Position numbers and translations under genes: made by a program
The notes under the pieces: generated by a model
Seen by the model: the letters and a program-made list of their open reading frames with translations, nothing else
Told to the model about the DNA's origin: nothing
Databases searched by the model: none
DNA from: DASRQK01 sp964436635
Lineage (GTDB): Bacteria; Bacteroidota; Bacteroidia; Sphingobacteriales; Sphingobacteriaceae
Length of the DNA: 64,000 nucleotides
Direction of reading: 5' to 3'
Assembly: GCA_964436635.1 (NCBI GenBank)
Contig: CAYTDM010000004.1
Coordinates: forward strand, 41,960-105,959
Shown: piece after piece, positions 44,787 to 53,142 of the stretch
How the letters are laid out: each line of letters begins with the position of its first letter
Numbering within the stretch: position 1 is the first letter of the stretch

Positions 44787-45308
44787 TTACCAGTTTGCAA
44801 ATGCTCGGTTAAAAATATCTTCCGTTAACATCTCCACAATATCTTTCACAATTTGCTCTTCTATGACTTGAATAGGTTGAGCCGCCGTCGAAAAATCCTT
44901 ATACTTGGAGAATTGCGTTTCAAAATTATCTTCTGCGTTGAGCGAATTCGTGTATTTAATGCTTACAGTTATGGTTAAACGGGTAAGCGCAGCACGATCT
45001 GTATTCGCTTCTACCGCTGCAGGACCAATCTTGTAATCAGTGATTCGACCCTCGAAAATTCCATCTCCATCCGTGCTCACTTGGCTTAATCTGGATTGCG
45101 TACGAATTCTTGCCTTTAATCGCTCGGTCAAAGTTTCGCTTAAGGTAGGAAATACGATGGGTGCTTGGTTCTCAATAAAGTGAACTGTCACCGTTTTCAT
45201 ATCAGCTGGAATCGATCCCCCAGTAAAACTATAACGCACCCCACATCCGTTTGCCATAAAGCAAACAGCGATAACAAGCATGCAAAATAATGTAAGTCGG
45301 TTTCTCAT
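44787..45308 (-). CDS. lptE: LptE family outer-membrane LPS assembly lipoprotein
   Basis: Lipoprotein plug of the LptD channel that places LPS in the outer membrane. From ATG 45308 the protein is 173 residues with a signal ending ANGC then GVRYSFTGGSIP, the typical Bacteroidota LptE start. A TTG at 45353 opens a longer frame but adds residues before the signal and is rejected. It lies 45 bp after the sigma-54 activator gene. Confidence 0.9.
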   Translation of the reverse strand: MRNRLTLFCMLVIAVCFMANGCGVRYSFTGGSIPADMKTVTVHFIENQAPIVFPTLSETLTERLKARIRTQSRLSQVSTDGDGIFEGRITDYKIGPAAVEANTDRAALTRLTITVSIKYTNSLNAEDNFETQFSKYKDFSTAAQPIQVIEEQIVKDIVEMLTEDIFNRAFANW

Positions 45309-45353
45309 CCCTTGTATTCTTTCAAATTTAAACAGATTGAAGCACAATACCAA

Positions 45354-46607
45354 TTAAGTCAAGTTCAATTCCTTGATTTTTCTGTAAAGCGTTCTTTCAG
45401 AGATGCCCAATTCCTGAGCCGCTAATTTTCTTTTGCCCTTGTGTTTTTTTAACGCTTTCCGAATTAAATCCGATTCTTTGTCCAATAATGACAAAGATTC
45501 TTCGATTTCTTCTACCTCTTGATGCGGTAGGTGAAAATCTTCGTTCCTTTGCGCAGCTGGCTGATGAATCGTCAAAGTAGGCGCCGAAGAAATGGGCTCT
45601 TCTAAGTAACCATCTACCTCTTTATAAAGTTGATTGATGTACGGGGAATGTTCATTATATACATTATTCGACAGGCCACTTTCCACTATCCCTACCACTA
45701 ATTTTTTCAACTCCACCATATCTCGCTTCATATCAAACAAGACTTTATATAATAAATCCCTGTCAGAAAAATCTTCTTTCCCACTGCCTCCACTCGAAGG
45801 AATATGCACCGGCATATTACTGTTCGTTTCTTTTGGCAAATATTGACTCAAAGTAACAGGATCTACGACCCTTTCTTTCTCCAAGACCGATAATTGCTCC
45901 GCGATGTTTTTTAATTGCCGAACGTTACCAGGCCAGGAATAATTCGTTAATATTTGCTGCGCTTCTTCCGTTAATTGTATGGTTGGGCTGCGGTATTTGT
46001 CTGAAAAATCTGCGACAAACTTTCTAAATAATAAATAGATGTCTTCTTTTCGCTCGCGCAAAGGTGGTATGCGTAAAGGAACCGTGTTCAATCGGTAATA
46101 AAGGTCTTCCCTGAATTTTCCATTTTGAACAGCTTGAAAAACGTCCACATTGGTGGCGGCCACAACTCGAACATTGGTTTTTTGAACTTTGGACGAACCT
46201 ACTCGGATGTACTCCCCGGATTCTAACACTCTTAATAGGCGAGCTTGTGTGCCAATGGGCAATTCTCCGACCTCGTCTAAAAAGATGGTTCCTCCGTCCA
46301 CTACCTCAAAATATCCTTTTCTGGCTTCATGCGCCCCCGTGAAAGACCCTTTTTCATGCCCGAAAAGTTCTGAATCGATGGTTCCTTCGGGGATCGCCCC
46401 ACAGTTAACCGCGATAAAAGGACCGTGTTTTCTTGCACTAAGATTATGGATAATTTGGGAAAACACCTCCTTTCCGCTTCCACTTTCTCCGGTAATTAGC
46501 ACCGAGATGTCAGTGGGCGCCACTTGCTTTGCCACCGTTATGGCGCGGTTCAGCAAGGGGGAATTCCCAATGATGCCAAATCTATTTTTTATGTCTTGAA
46601 TATCCAT
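45354..46607 (-). CDS. Sigma-54-dependent transcriptional activator without a sensory domain
   Basis: Bacterial enhancer-binding protein of 417 residues. It begins almost directly with the AAA+ domain: Walker A GESGSGKE at 40-47, the sigma-54 contact loop GSFTGA at 87-92 (canonical GAFTGA) and the Walker B region GGTIFLDEVGELP. The C-terminus is a Fis-type helix-turn-helix (RKLAAQELGISERTLYRKI). There is no N-terminal receiver, GAF or PAS domain, so activity must be set by level or partner. It is embedded between miaB and lptE, a conserved place in Bacteroidota; target promoters are not evident here. Confidence 0.93.
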   Translation of the reverse strand: MDIQDIKNRFGIIGNSPLLNRAITVAKQVAPTDISVLITGESGSGKEVFSQIIHNLSARKHGPFIAVNCGAIPEGTIDSELFGHEKGSFTGAHEARKGYFEVVDGGTIFLDEVGELPIGTQARLLRVLESGEYIRVGSSKVQKTNVRVVAATNVDVFQAVQNGKFREDLYYRLNTVPLRIPPLRERKEDIYLLFRKFVADFSDKYRSPTIQLTEEAQQILTNYSWPGNVRQLKNIAEQLSVLEKERVVDPVTLSQYLPKETNSNMPVHIPSSGGSGKEDFSDRDLLYKVLFDMKRDMVELKKLVVGIVESGLSNNVYNEHSPYINQLYKEVDGYLEEPISSAPTLTIHQPAAQRNEDFHLPHQEVEEIEESLSLLDKESDLIRKALKKHKGKRKLAAQELGISERTLYRKIKELNLT

Positions 46608-46640
46608 CTTAGAACCAATTTTTTGATTAAAATAATTAGC

Positions 46641-48080
46641 TTAATCGATGATTTTTCCAATTAAGGTCGCTGAAGTACAGCGTTCTCCAAGCACATGCAC
46701 ATAGTCTCCTACTTTAAATCGTTCGTCTACTGGGAATACGACCATTGCGTTTTGATCGTTTCTGCCTGCGTAATCCTTGTCAGAACGTTTTGAGAAGCCC
46801 TCGATCAGCACGTGATGTACCTTTCCTACTTGCTCTTGTAAACGGAATAAACTGTGGTCACGTTGTTTTGCCACGACTTCAGTTAAACGACGTTTTTTTA
46901 CCTCTTCAGGAACATCGTCTTCGTAGCGTTTGGCTGCTAAGGTTCCAGGGCGTTCTGAATAGGCAAACATGTATGCATAATCATAACGGACTAAGTCCAT
47001 TAGGGATAGGGTATCTTGGTGCTCTTCTTCTGTTTCTCCGCAAAATCCCGTGATGATATCAGTAGAAATTCCACAATCTGGAATAATCCGGCGGATGGCA
47101 TCTACCCGTTCCATGTACCAAGGGCGATCGTACGTACGATTCATCATTTTCAGAACTTTTGAATTTCCTGATTGAACTGGTAAATGGATGTATTTACAAA
47201 TATTCTCGTAGCGTGCGATGGTATGCAATACCTGGTCCGTAATGTCTTTTGGGTGCGAAGTCGAGAAGCGAACTCTCAATAAGGGATTCACTTCTGCGAC
47301 TTTTGCTAATAAATCAGCAAAATGTATTACTTCTGGACCATTTGGGCTTTCTTCTGTGCCTGGAATCGTGTATTTATAAGAATCCACGTTTTGCCCTAAA
47401 AGTGTCACCTCTCGGTATCCTGCATTGAATAATTGCTCCGCTTCTTGAACGATGGATTGAGGATCTCTGCTGCGCTCTCTTCCTCTTGTAAATGGAACTA
47501 CGCAGAAGGAACACATGTTATCGCAACCACGCATAATCGAAATGAATGCAGTGATGCCGTTTGAGTTCAAACGAACCGGATTAATATCCGCATAGGTCTC
47601 TTCTCTTGAAAGGAGCACATTGACTGCACGACTTCCTTCGTCTACTTGTTCGATCAGGTTCGGCAGGTCGCGATATGCATCGGGTCCGACGACTACATCG
47701 ACTAACTTTTCCTCTTCTAAGAATTTTGATTTCAAGCGTTCAGCCATGCAGCCAAGTACGCCTACAATCATTCCTGGGTTTTTCTGCTTGGCGGTCTCAA
47801 ATTCTTTTAACCGATTCCGGACCCGTTGTTCAGCGTTTTCCCGGATGGAACAGGTATTAATAAATACGACATCAGCTTCTTTAAAATCGCCGGTCGTTTC
47901 AAATCCTTTATCCAATAAAATCGAAGCTACGATTTCACTATCGGAGAAATTCATTTGACATCCGTAACTTTCTATATATAATTTACGGCCATTTCCACTT
48001 TGCGGATCGCGGTCAATTTGCAACGCTTCTCCTTGTCTGGTCTCGTCGTGTTGTTTTGTATTATTTGGAATCTCGAACAT
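46641..48080 (-). CDS. miaB: tRNA-2-methylthio-N6-dimethylallyladenosine synthase
   Basis: Radical-SAM enzyme that adds the 2-methylthio group to i6A37 in tRNA. The 479-residue protein has the N-terminal cluster domain (SYGCQMNFSDSE), the radical-SAM CxxxCxxC in RGCDNMCSFCVVPFTRGRE and a C-terminal TRAM domain. It heads the cluster through secG. Its partner miaA, which makes the i6A substrate, lies at 58.4 kb. Confidence 0.96.
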   Translation of the reverse strand: MFEIPNNTKQHDETRQGEALQIDRDPQSGNGRKLYIESYGCQMNFSDSEIVASILLDKGFETTGDFKEADVVFINTCSIRENAEQRVRNRLKEFETAKQKNPGMIVGVLGCMAERLKSKFLEEEKLVDVVVGPDAYRDLPNLIEQVDEGSRAVNVLLSREETYADINPVRLNSNGITAFISIMRGCDNMCSFCVVPFTRGRERSRDPQSIVQEAEQLFNAGYREVTLLGQNVDSYKYTIPGTEESPNGPEVIHFADLLAKVAEVNPLLRVRFSTSHPKDITDQVLHTIARYENICKYIHLPVQSGNSKVLKMMNRTYDRPWYMERVDAIRRIIPDCGISTDIITGFCGETEEEHQDTLSLMDLVRYDYAYMFAYSERPGTLAAKRYEDDVPEEVKKRRLTEVVAKQRDHSLFRLQEQVGKVHHVLIEGFSKRSDKDYAGRNDQNAMVVFPVDERFKVGDYVHVLGERCTSATLIGKIID

Positions 48081-48099
48081 CGCTAAAACTTATAGACTG

Positions 48100-48141
48100 C
48101 AAAGGTAGATAAAAATTTCTTATTACTATGACAGTTTGTCA
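48100..48141 (-). promoter_or_regulatory. Promoter and inverted-repeat operator of miaB
   Basis: Minus-strand TACCTTTG (48100-48107) lies 19 nt before the miaB ATG. Upstream, TGACAGTTTGTCA (48129-48141) is an inverted repeat covering the -33 zone, and it shares ATGACAGTTTG with the groES promoter. Confidence 0.5.
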
Positions 48142-48206
48142 GTTTTTAAAACTTTTTTAGGGATTCGATTTCGTCTTGAATTTTGTACATTTACCCGTGT
48201 ATAACT

Positions 48207-49286
48207 ATGGAATATTCTACTTATTTCGCGGACTCTATCATACAGTGGTATTTAAAGCATCAACGTGATTTGCCTTGGCGCGCAACCCAGGATCCTTATA
48301 AAATTTGGCTTTCTGAAATTATTTTGCAGCAGACTCGGGTGGATCAGGGTTTGCCGTATTACCTGCGTTTCGTAGAGAAATTTCCTGCGTTGGAAGCTTT
48401 TGCGCGAGCGGAAGAAGACGACATTCTGCTGTTATGGCAAGGACTTGGCTATTATTCCCGTGCTCGAAATATGCACAAGGCTGCTCAGCAAGTTTTATCT
48501 GAATATTCAGGGAATTTTCCTACTGCTTATGAAGATCTTCTGCGTTTGAAGGGGGTGGGCGCATATACTGCTGCCGCAATAGCTTCTTTTTCTGCGAATG
48601 AGGTGCGCGCGGTGGTGGACGGAAACGTGTATCGTTTATTAGCTCGGTATTTTGGAATCGCGTTACCAGTGGATTCGAATGTTGGAAAACGCCATTTTCA
48701 GACGGTGGCGGATGAATTAATTGATCACAAACAGCCTGGTTTATATAATCAAGCCATTATGGAATTTGGCTCTCAACAATGCAAGCCTCAAAATCCTAAC
48801 TGTGAGCAGTGTGTGTTGCAGTCGACTTGCCATGCTTATGCTGAAAATCAGGTGAAGGACTTGCCTGTTAAGGGAAAGAAGCGAGCGAGTACACAGCGCT
48901 ATTTTAATTATTTGATTATTCAGGATGCTGCGGGTCGCTTGGTGATGGAGAAGCGTGGGGCAGGGGATATTTGGGAAAATTTATATGAACTTCCGCTGAT
49001 CGAATCGAGTTCTTTGATAAATGCTGCCGAAAGATCGGATGTCATGGAGGATTTTGCTGGGTTAGTTTGTGAAAAATTTGGAGAATCTTGTCAATTAACA
49101 TATTGGAAAGGGCCACTCAAGCATGTATTAAGCCATCAAATTATTTATGCGAACGCGTGGATTGTCACAGAATCATCGTTAGAAAATGAAAAAAAGGTAA
49201 ATTATAATTATGTAAATTTAAAAGAATTGAATACTTTGGCAAAACCTAAGCTCGTATCTTTGATTTTGGAGGAGCTGTTGAATTAA
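48207..49286 (+). CDS. mutY: A/G-specific adenine glycosylase
   Basis: Removes adenine mispaired with 8-oxoguanine. The 359-residue protein shows the substrate stretch LPWRATQDPYKIWLSEIILQ, helix-hairpin-helix with catalytic Asp (LKGVGAYTAAAI... VVDGNV) and the [4Fe-4S] cysteines C-X6-C-X2-C-X5-C near residues 190-206. The C-terminal NUDIX-like domain is also present. A TTG at 48183 opens the frame earlier but ATG 48207 matches the family. Confidence 0.95.
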   Translation: MEYSTYFADSIIQWYLKHQRDLPWRATQDPYKIWLSEIILQQTRVDQGLPYYLRFVEKFPALEAFARAEEDDILLLWQGLGYYSRARNMHKAAQQVLSEYSGNFPTAYEDLLRLKGVGAYTAAAIASFSANEVRAVVDGNVYRLLARYFGIALPVDSNVGKRHFQTVADELIDHKQPGLYNQAIMEFGSQQCKPQNPNCEQCVLQSTCHAYAENQVKDLPVKGKKRASTQRYFNYLIIQDAAGRLVMEKRGAGDIWENLYELPLIESSSLINAAERSDVMEDFAGLVCEKFGESCQLTYWKGPLKHVLSHQIIYANAWIVTESSLENEKKVNYNYVNLKELNTLAKPKLVSLILEELLN

Positions 49287-49313
49287 TTTATTTACCTAAA
49301 TTATACGATATTT

Positions 49314-49772
49314 ATGTCAGGCGTGAACAAAGTTATCTTGATCGGACATTTGGGGAAGGATCCAGAAGTTCGACATTTAGAAGGAAATGTTTCAGTCGCA
49401 AGTTTTCCTTTAGCAACCACCGAATCATACACTAAAGATGGGAAACGCATAGAGCAAACCGAGTGGCATAATGTTGTCTTGTGGCGCGGCTTAGCAGATG
49501 TAGCAGCCAAGTATTTGCAAAAAGGCAAGTTGGTTTATATTGAAGGCAAGCTGCGTACCAGAAATTATGAAGACAGGGAAGGGATTCGGAGGTATAATAC
49601 TGAAGTCGTTGTGGAAAATTTTACAATTTTAGGTCGAAAGACAGATTTTGATTCTGGAGCGGCGGCGCAAGCTAACCCGGCGAATGATGCGGAGGCTTCA
49701 AATGCTTCGGCAGCTGGTAAAGAATCGGTCGTCGATTTTTCGGAGAATGAGAATGACGATTCCTTGTTTTAA
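49314..49772 (+). CDS. ssb: Single-stranded DNA-binding protein
   Basis: Coats single-stranded DNA during replication and repair. The 152-residue protein has the OB fold beginning MSGVNKVILIGHLGKDPE, then an Ala/Asn-rich linker and an acidic tail ending DDSLF; the usual C-terminal tip is DDxPF, so the proline is replaced here. It follows mutY after 27 bp. Confidence 0.95.
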   Translation: MSGVNKVILIGHLGKDPEVRHLEGNVSVASFPLATTESYTKDGKRIEQTEWHNVVLWRGLADVAAKYLQKGKLVYIEGKLRTRNYEDREGIRRYNTEVVVENFTILGRKTDFDSGAAAQANPANDAEASNASAAGKESVVDFSENENDDSLF

Positions 49773-49776
49773 TGCG

Positions 49777-49828
49777 TTGATCTAATTTGTTGACTCATCG
49801 CTTTGGTCTAATTTGTTGACTCAACGCG
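49777..49828. repeat. 26-bp direct repeat after ssb
   Basis: Two copies with a 26-bp period, both containing TCTAATTTGTTGACTCA, lie just past the ssb stop, differing at only a few positions. Confidence 0.85.
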
Positions 49829-49854
49829 TTGCTTTTTATAGTTTGTGTATAAAT

Positions 49855-49905
49855 AAAATTGCTCTTCATGAGGAAGCACATGTTGCACTTAAGCCTCCAT
49901 GAAGA
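49855..49905. terminator. Bidirectional terminator between ssb and rng
   Basis: AAAATTGCTCTTCATG pairs with CATGAAGAGCAATTTTT, extended by AGG/CCT past one bulged base, around a loop of about 20 nt. It serves both convergent genes. Confidence 0.85.
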
Positions 49906-49930
49906 GCAATTTTTACAACATTTACGTTGT

Positions 49931-51484
49931 TTATAACTTTATCTCTACTTCTTTCGCGTTAAAAAAGTGGAATTCTGTCAAGTGATAGGATGCCACCTCT
50001 TTTACATTGATCCATTCCTTGTATTTAAAGAACCACTTCATACGTTTGGAAGGGAACCCTCTCTTAATGTATGCATATAAATATGGATGCACGCAGAGGG
50101 TAATGTTTTTCTCATTTTGCTCGCGCAAAATAAACTCTAAATTGTTTTCTAAATCATCCATTAAGACGATGCTTGAACGTATTTGGCCTGTGCCATCACA
50201 AGCAGGACATTTTTCACTCGTCACGATGTTCATCTCAGGACGTACCCGTTGACGTGTGATCTGTACTAGTCCAAATTTACTTGGAGGTAAAATCGTATGC
50301 CGCGCACGATCTGTGGCCATGCATTCCTTTAAATAGGTATGCAAATCCTTCCGATTCGTGGCTTTATGCATATCAATAAAATCAATCACTACGATTCCGC
50401 CCATATCTCTTAGGCGTAATTGTCTGGCGATTTCTTTTGCTGCCTCCATATTTACTTGGAGCGCATTTTCCTCTTGATTTTCTTTGTTGGCAATTCGATT
50501 TCCACTGTTTACATCGATTACATGTAAGGCCTCTGTGTGTTCAATGACCAAATATGCCCCGCCGTGCAGGTTAACCGTTTTGCCAAAGGCAGCTTTTATC
50601 TGCCGATCAACACCGAAGTGCTCAAAGATTGGTTCTTTGTGTTTGTAGAGTTTTACAATTTTTTCAAGATCGGGTGAAATTTCGTGCACATACGATTTAG
50701 TCTCCTCATAAATTAGAGGGTCATTGACGTATATGTTTGAAAATTCATCCGTTAAGATGTCTCTTAAGATGGTAGACGCACGATCCATTTCCCCAAGAAT
50801 TTTTTGAGGAGCCTCAGTAGTTCTAAGGCGATTCGTAAACGTTTCCCACTTGGATATTAAATCCAATAAATCTTTTTGTAGTTCAGCGACTCCTTTCCCT
50901 TCTGAAACCGTGCGAATAATAACCCCAAAATTTGGAGGTTTTATACCTTCAACGATTTTCTTAAGGCGATTTCGTTCCGCACTTCCTTTAATACGTTTGG
51001 AGATCGAAACGGTGCTTGAAAAGGGAACCAGGACTACAAATCGACCCGCTATCGAAAGGTCTGAACTTAATCGAGGTCCTTTCGTTGAGATCGGTTCTTT
51101 AGCGATCTGTACAGGCAGAATCATGTTCCGAGTGAGTACTTCGGAAATTTTTCCCGCCTTATTGATGTCGTTCTCTAACTTTAAACTATTGAGCAGTTTT
51201 TCCTTATAACTGCCATTTTTTACAAGTTTAGTCAGCTTGATAAGTGATTGAACTTGGGGGCCTAAATCCAAATAATGCAAAAATGCATCCTTTGAATAGC
51301 CAACATCCACAAATGCAGCATTCAATCCAGGCATGATCTTTTTGATCCTGCCTAAATAAATATCTCCAACAGCAAAATTATTGTTGGCGGCCTCTTTGTT
51401 TAATTCAACAAGCTGTTTGTCTTGTAATAAAGCAATAGTCACCCCTTTGTCTGGGGTTGTATCGATTATTAATTCCTTTATCAA
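49931..51484 (-). CDS. rng: Ribonuclease G/E family protein
   Basis: Single-strand-specific endoribonuclease for rRNA and mRNA processing, 517 residues, the size of RNase G without the RNase E scaffold tail. Features: S1 domain near the N-terminus (GDIYLGRIKKIMPGLNAAFV), catalytic DVNSG and IDFIDM motifs holding the Mg-binding aspartates, and the Zn-link CPACDGTGQ. It is the last gene of the hup - TPR - small basic protein - rng run. Confidence 0.94.
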   Translation of the reverse strand: MIKELIIDTTPDKGVTIALLQDKQLVELNKEAANNNFAVGDIYLGRIKKIMPGLNAAFVDVGYSKDAFLHYLDLGPQVQSLIKLTKLVKNGSYKEKLLNSLKLENDINKAGKISEVLTRNMILPVQIAKEPISTKGPRLSSDLSIAGRFVVLVPFSSTVSISKRIKGSAERNRLKKIVEGIKPPNFGVIIRTVSEGKGVAELQKDLLDLISKWETFTNRLRTTEAPQKILGEMDRASTILRDILTDEFSNIYVNDPLIYEETKSYVHEISPDLEKIVKLYKHKEPIFEHFGVDRQIKAAFGKTVNLHGGAYLVIEHTEALHVIDVNSGNRIANKENQEENALQVNMEAAKEIARQLRLRDMGGIVVIDFIDMHKATNRKDLHTYLKECMATDRARHTILPPSKFGLVQITRQRVRPEMNIVTSEKCPACDGTGQIRSSIVLMDDLENNLEFILREQNEKNITLCVHPYLYAYIKRGFPSKRMKWFFKYKEWINVKEVASYHLTEFHFFNAKEVEIKL

Positions 51485-51738
51485 CAGCTACTTTACAATG
51501 TCGAACAAATAAGTTTAACATACTAGAGCATGTATAACAGACTGGAGTTTGCTGATAAATCCGTTCGACGATAAACAATAAAACCCGTTTATAGAACTGA
51601 TGCCGCTCAGATACCTGGGTTTTCAAAATAGAACTGGAGAGGTTGAGTTTGAATGGTTGCAAAGCAACTTGCTCAATTTATATACCTCTCCTTTAAATTC
51701 GGTTACCTGCGGTCTAGCGGCAAATACAACAGACTGTA

Positions 51739-51828
51739 TTATTTTTTCTTATGTCTGTTTTTTCTTAAACGTTTTTTACGTTTGTGAGTAGCCATTTTGT
51801 GTCTTTTACGTTTTTTTCCGCTTGGCAT
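51739..51828 (-). CDS. 29-residue AURKAIP1/COX24-domain protein (mS38/bS22-like ribosomal protein)
   Basis: Tiny basic protein starting MPSGKKRKRHKMATHKR and ending RKNRHKKK. The K/R/H pattern KRKRHKMATHKRKKR is the AURKAIP1/COX24 domain, shared with mitochondrial mS38 and actinobacterial bS22, which sit on the small ribosomal subunit near the decoding region. In Bacteroidota the same short ORF is common. It lies between the TPR gene (35 bp) and rng on the same strand. The remaining 254 bp before rng hold no gene that I can support. Confidence 0.85.
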   Translation of the reverse strand: MPSGKKRKRHKMATHKRKKRLRKNRHKKK

Positions 51829-51863
51829 AGCTTAAATTTTTTAATGATAAATAATATAAATGT

Positions 51864-52697
51864 TTACTTCTTCAACTCTTCGATTTTCCTGTCGATGAAT
51901 TGGTTTAGAGTTGGATCAGCAGCTAATTGCTTGCTTTTTTCAAAGGCTTCAATCGCTTCTTTTTTCAACCCAATATTTTCATAACTCGTGGCCAGATAGA
52001 AATAAGATTCTGCATCTGGACTTAGTTCAATAACAGTTAAAAAACGATCAATCGCTTTGTCAAACTGTCTTGACTGCATAGAGAACAATCCTAAGCTCTT
52101 GTTAGCATCTAAGTGTTTCGGGTCCGTTTTAACAACTTCCTGTAACATCGTGATGCCGGCCATTGGACTTGGACTTCCGCTTACATAGGTAGCACCTAAT
52201 CCTGCTTTAGCGTCTAAGTTTTCTGGTTCTTGATCCAGCACTTTTTCATAAGCATTCATTGCGTTTGCAACGAGTGAATTTGATATGCTGGTATCTTGGA
52301 TCGCATTGAAGGCTGCTCGATAAGCATTTCCTGCCTTTAACCAATGAGATACATTGTTCGTAATTTTTGCTAATTCTTCGTACGCAAAACCGACTGGCGA
52401 ATGTTTTTCCACCGAATCCCATTTGTCCACTAATTCTTGAAGAATTACTGATTTTTCTGCTTCGTCTTGCGCATTCGCTAACGAGGCCTCCAAATCAGTA
52501 ATCTCTTGAATAATGGAAGGATTTAGTCCTTGTTTTGCTCGTTGTGATTCCGATAAAAAGCTAACTGCAGTACTTGCAGAAGCTGTTTCTTCGGTGTCTT
52601 CTGGTTCATTAATTAATCCCACCACTGGTTGCAGCAAAAGTGCGCCCATTAATAGGACGATAATGCCAACAACTATGATTTGATTTCTTTTTTGCAT
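51864..52697 (-). CDS. Membrane-anchored TPR protein (unknown function)
   Basis: Protein of 277 residues with one N-terminal transmembrane anchor (IIVVGIIVLLMGALLLQPVV) and tandem tetratricopeptide repeats afterwards, for example AMNAYEKVLDQEPENLDAKAG and SYENIGLKKEAIEAFEKS. The TPR face is likely periplasmic. It is 23 bp after hup. A TPR gene between hup and rng is a recurrent arrangement in this phylum, but I know no assigned role. Confidence 0.85.
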   Translation of the reverse strand: MQKRNQIIVVGIIVLLMGALLLQPVVGLINEPEDTEETASASTAVSFLSESQRAKQGLNPSIIQEITDLEASLANAQDEAEKSVILQELVDKWDSVEKHSPVGFAYEELAKITNNVSHWLKAGNAYRAAFNAIQDTSISNSLVANAMNAYEKVLDQEPENLDAKAGLGATYVSGSPSPMAGITMLQEVVKTDPKHLDANKSLGLFSMQSRQFDKAIDRFLTVIELSPDAESYFYLATSYENIGLKKEAIEAFEKSKQLAADPTLNQFIDRKIEELKK

Positions 52698-52720
52698 CAG
52701 AAGTGAACTTAAAGGTTACC

Positions 52721-53011
52721 TTACTTTACTTTGTTTCCTGTCTTTACCTTCTCTACGAAAGCTTTAGCTGGTTTAAAGCTTGGTACGAAGTGGGCAGGGA
52801 TAATAATTGCGGTATTTTTGGAGATGTTACGAGCGGTTTTTTCTGCTCTCTTTTTAACTACAAAACTCCCAAAGCCACGTACGTATACGTTCTCACCTTG
52901 GATCATTGCGTTTTTAACAACTTTAAAGAACGCTTCAACGGTTTCTTGTACATCGACTTTTTCTAAACCTGTCTTGTTAGCGATTTCCGCTATAATCTCT
53001 GCCTTAGTCAT
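52721..53011 (-). CDS. hup: HU family DNA-binding protein
   Basis: Histone-like nucleoid protein of 96 residues. N-terminal helices (MTKAEIIAEIANKTGL), the beta-arm region (VRGFGSFVVKKRAEKTARN) and the SFKPAKAFVEKV end are typical of HU/IHF. A TACTTTTG box lies about 60 nt upstream. Confidence 0.96.
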   Translation of the reverse strand: MTKAEIIAEIANKTGLEKVDVQETVEAFFKVVKNAMIQGENVYVRGFGSFVVKKRAEKTARNISKNTAIIIPAHFVPSFKPAKAFVEKVKTGNKVK

Positions 53012-53072
53012 ATTCTAATTGTATTTGTAATTATTTATTTTTCAACTTCCTATGCCTTATTGCATGGGGATG

Positions 53073-53080
53073 CAAAAGTA
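53073..53080 (-). promoter_or_regulatory. Putative -7 promoter box of hup
   Basis: Minus-strand TACTTTTG 61 nt before the hup ATG, in the gap after pdhB. Confidence 0.4.
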
Positions 53081-53142
53081 GGGCTTTAAAATGAAATCCT
53101 AAAATAAAAAATAGAATTTTTCTGCTTATACTTAACTATTTC

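Noticed and set aside
51485..51738. Possible tRNA or small RNA in the gap before rng
   Set aside because: I find no cloverleaf, CCA end or hairpin terminator here; only a leader of rng can be proposed.
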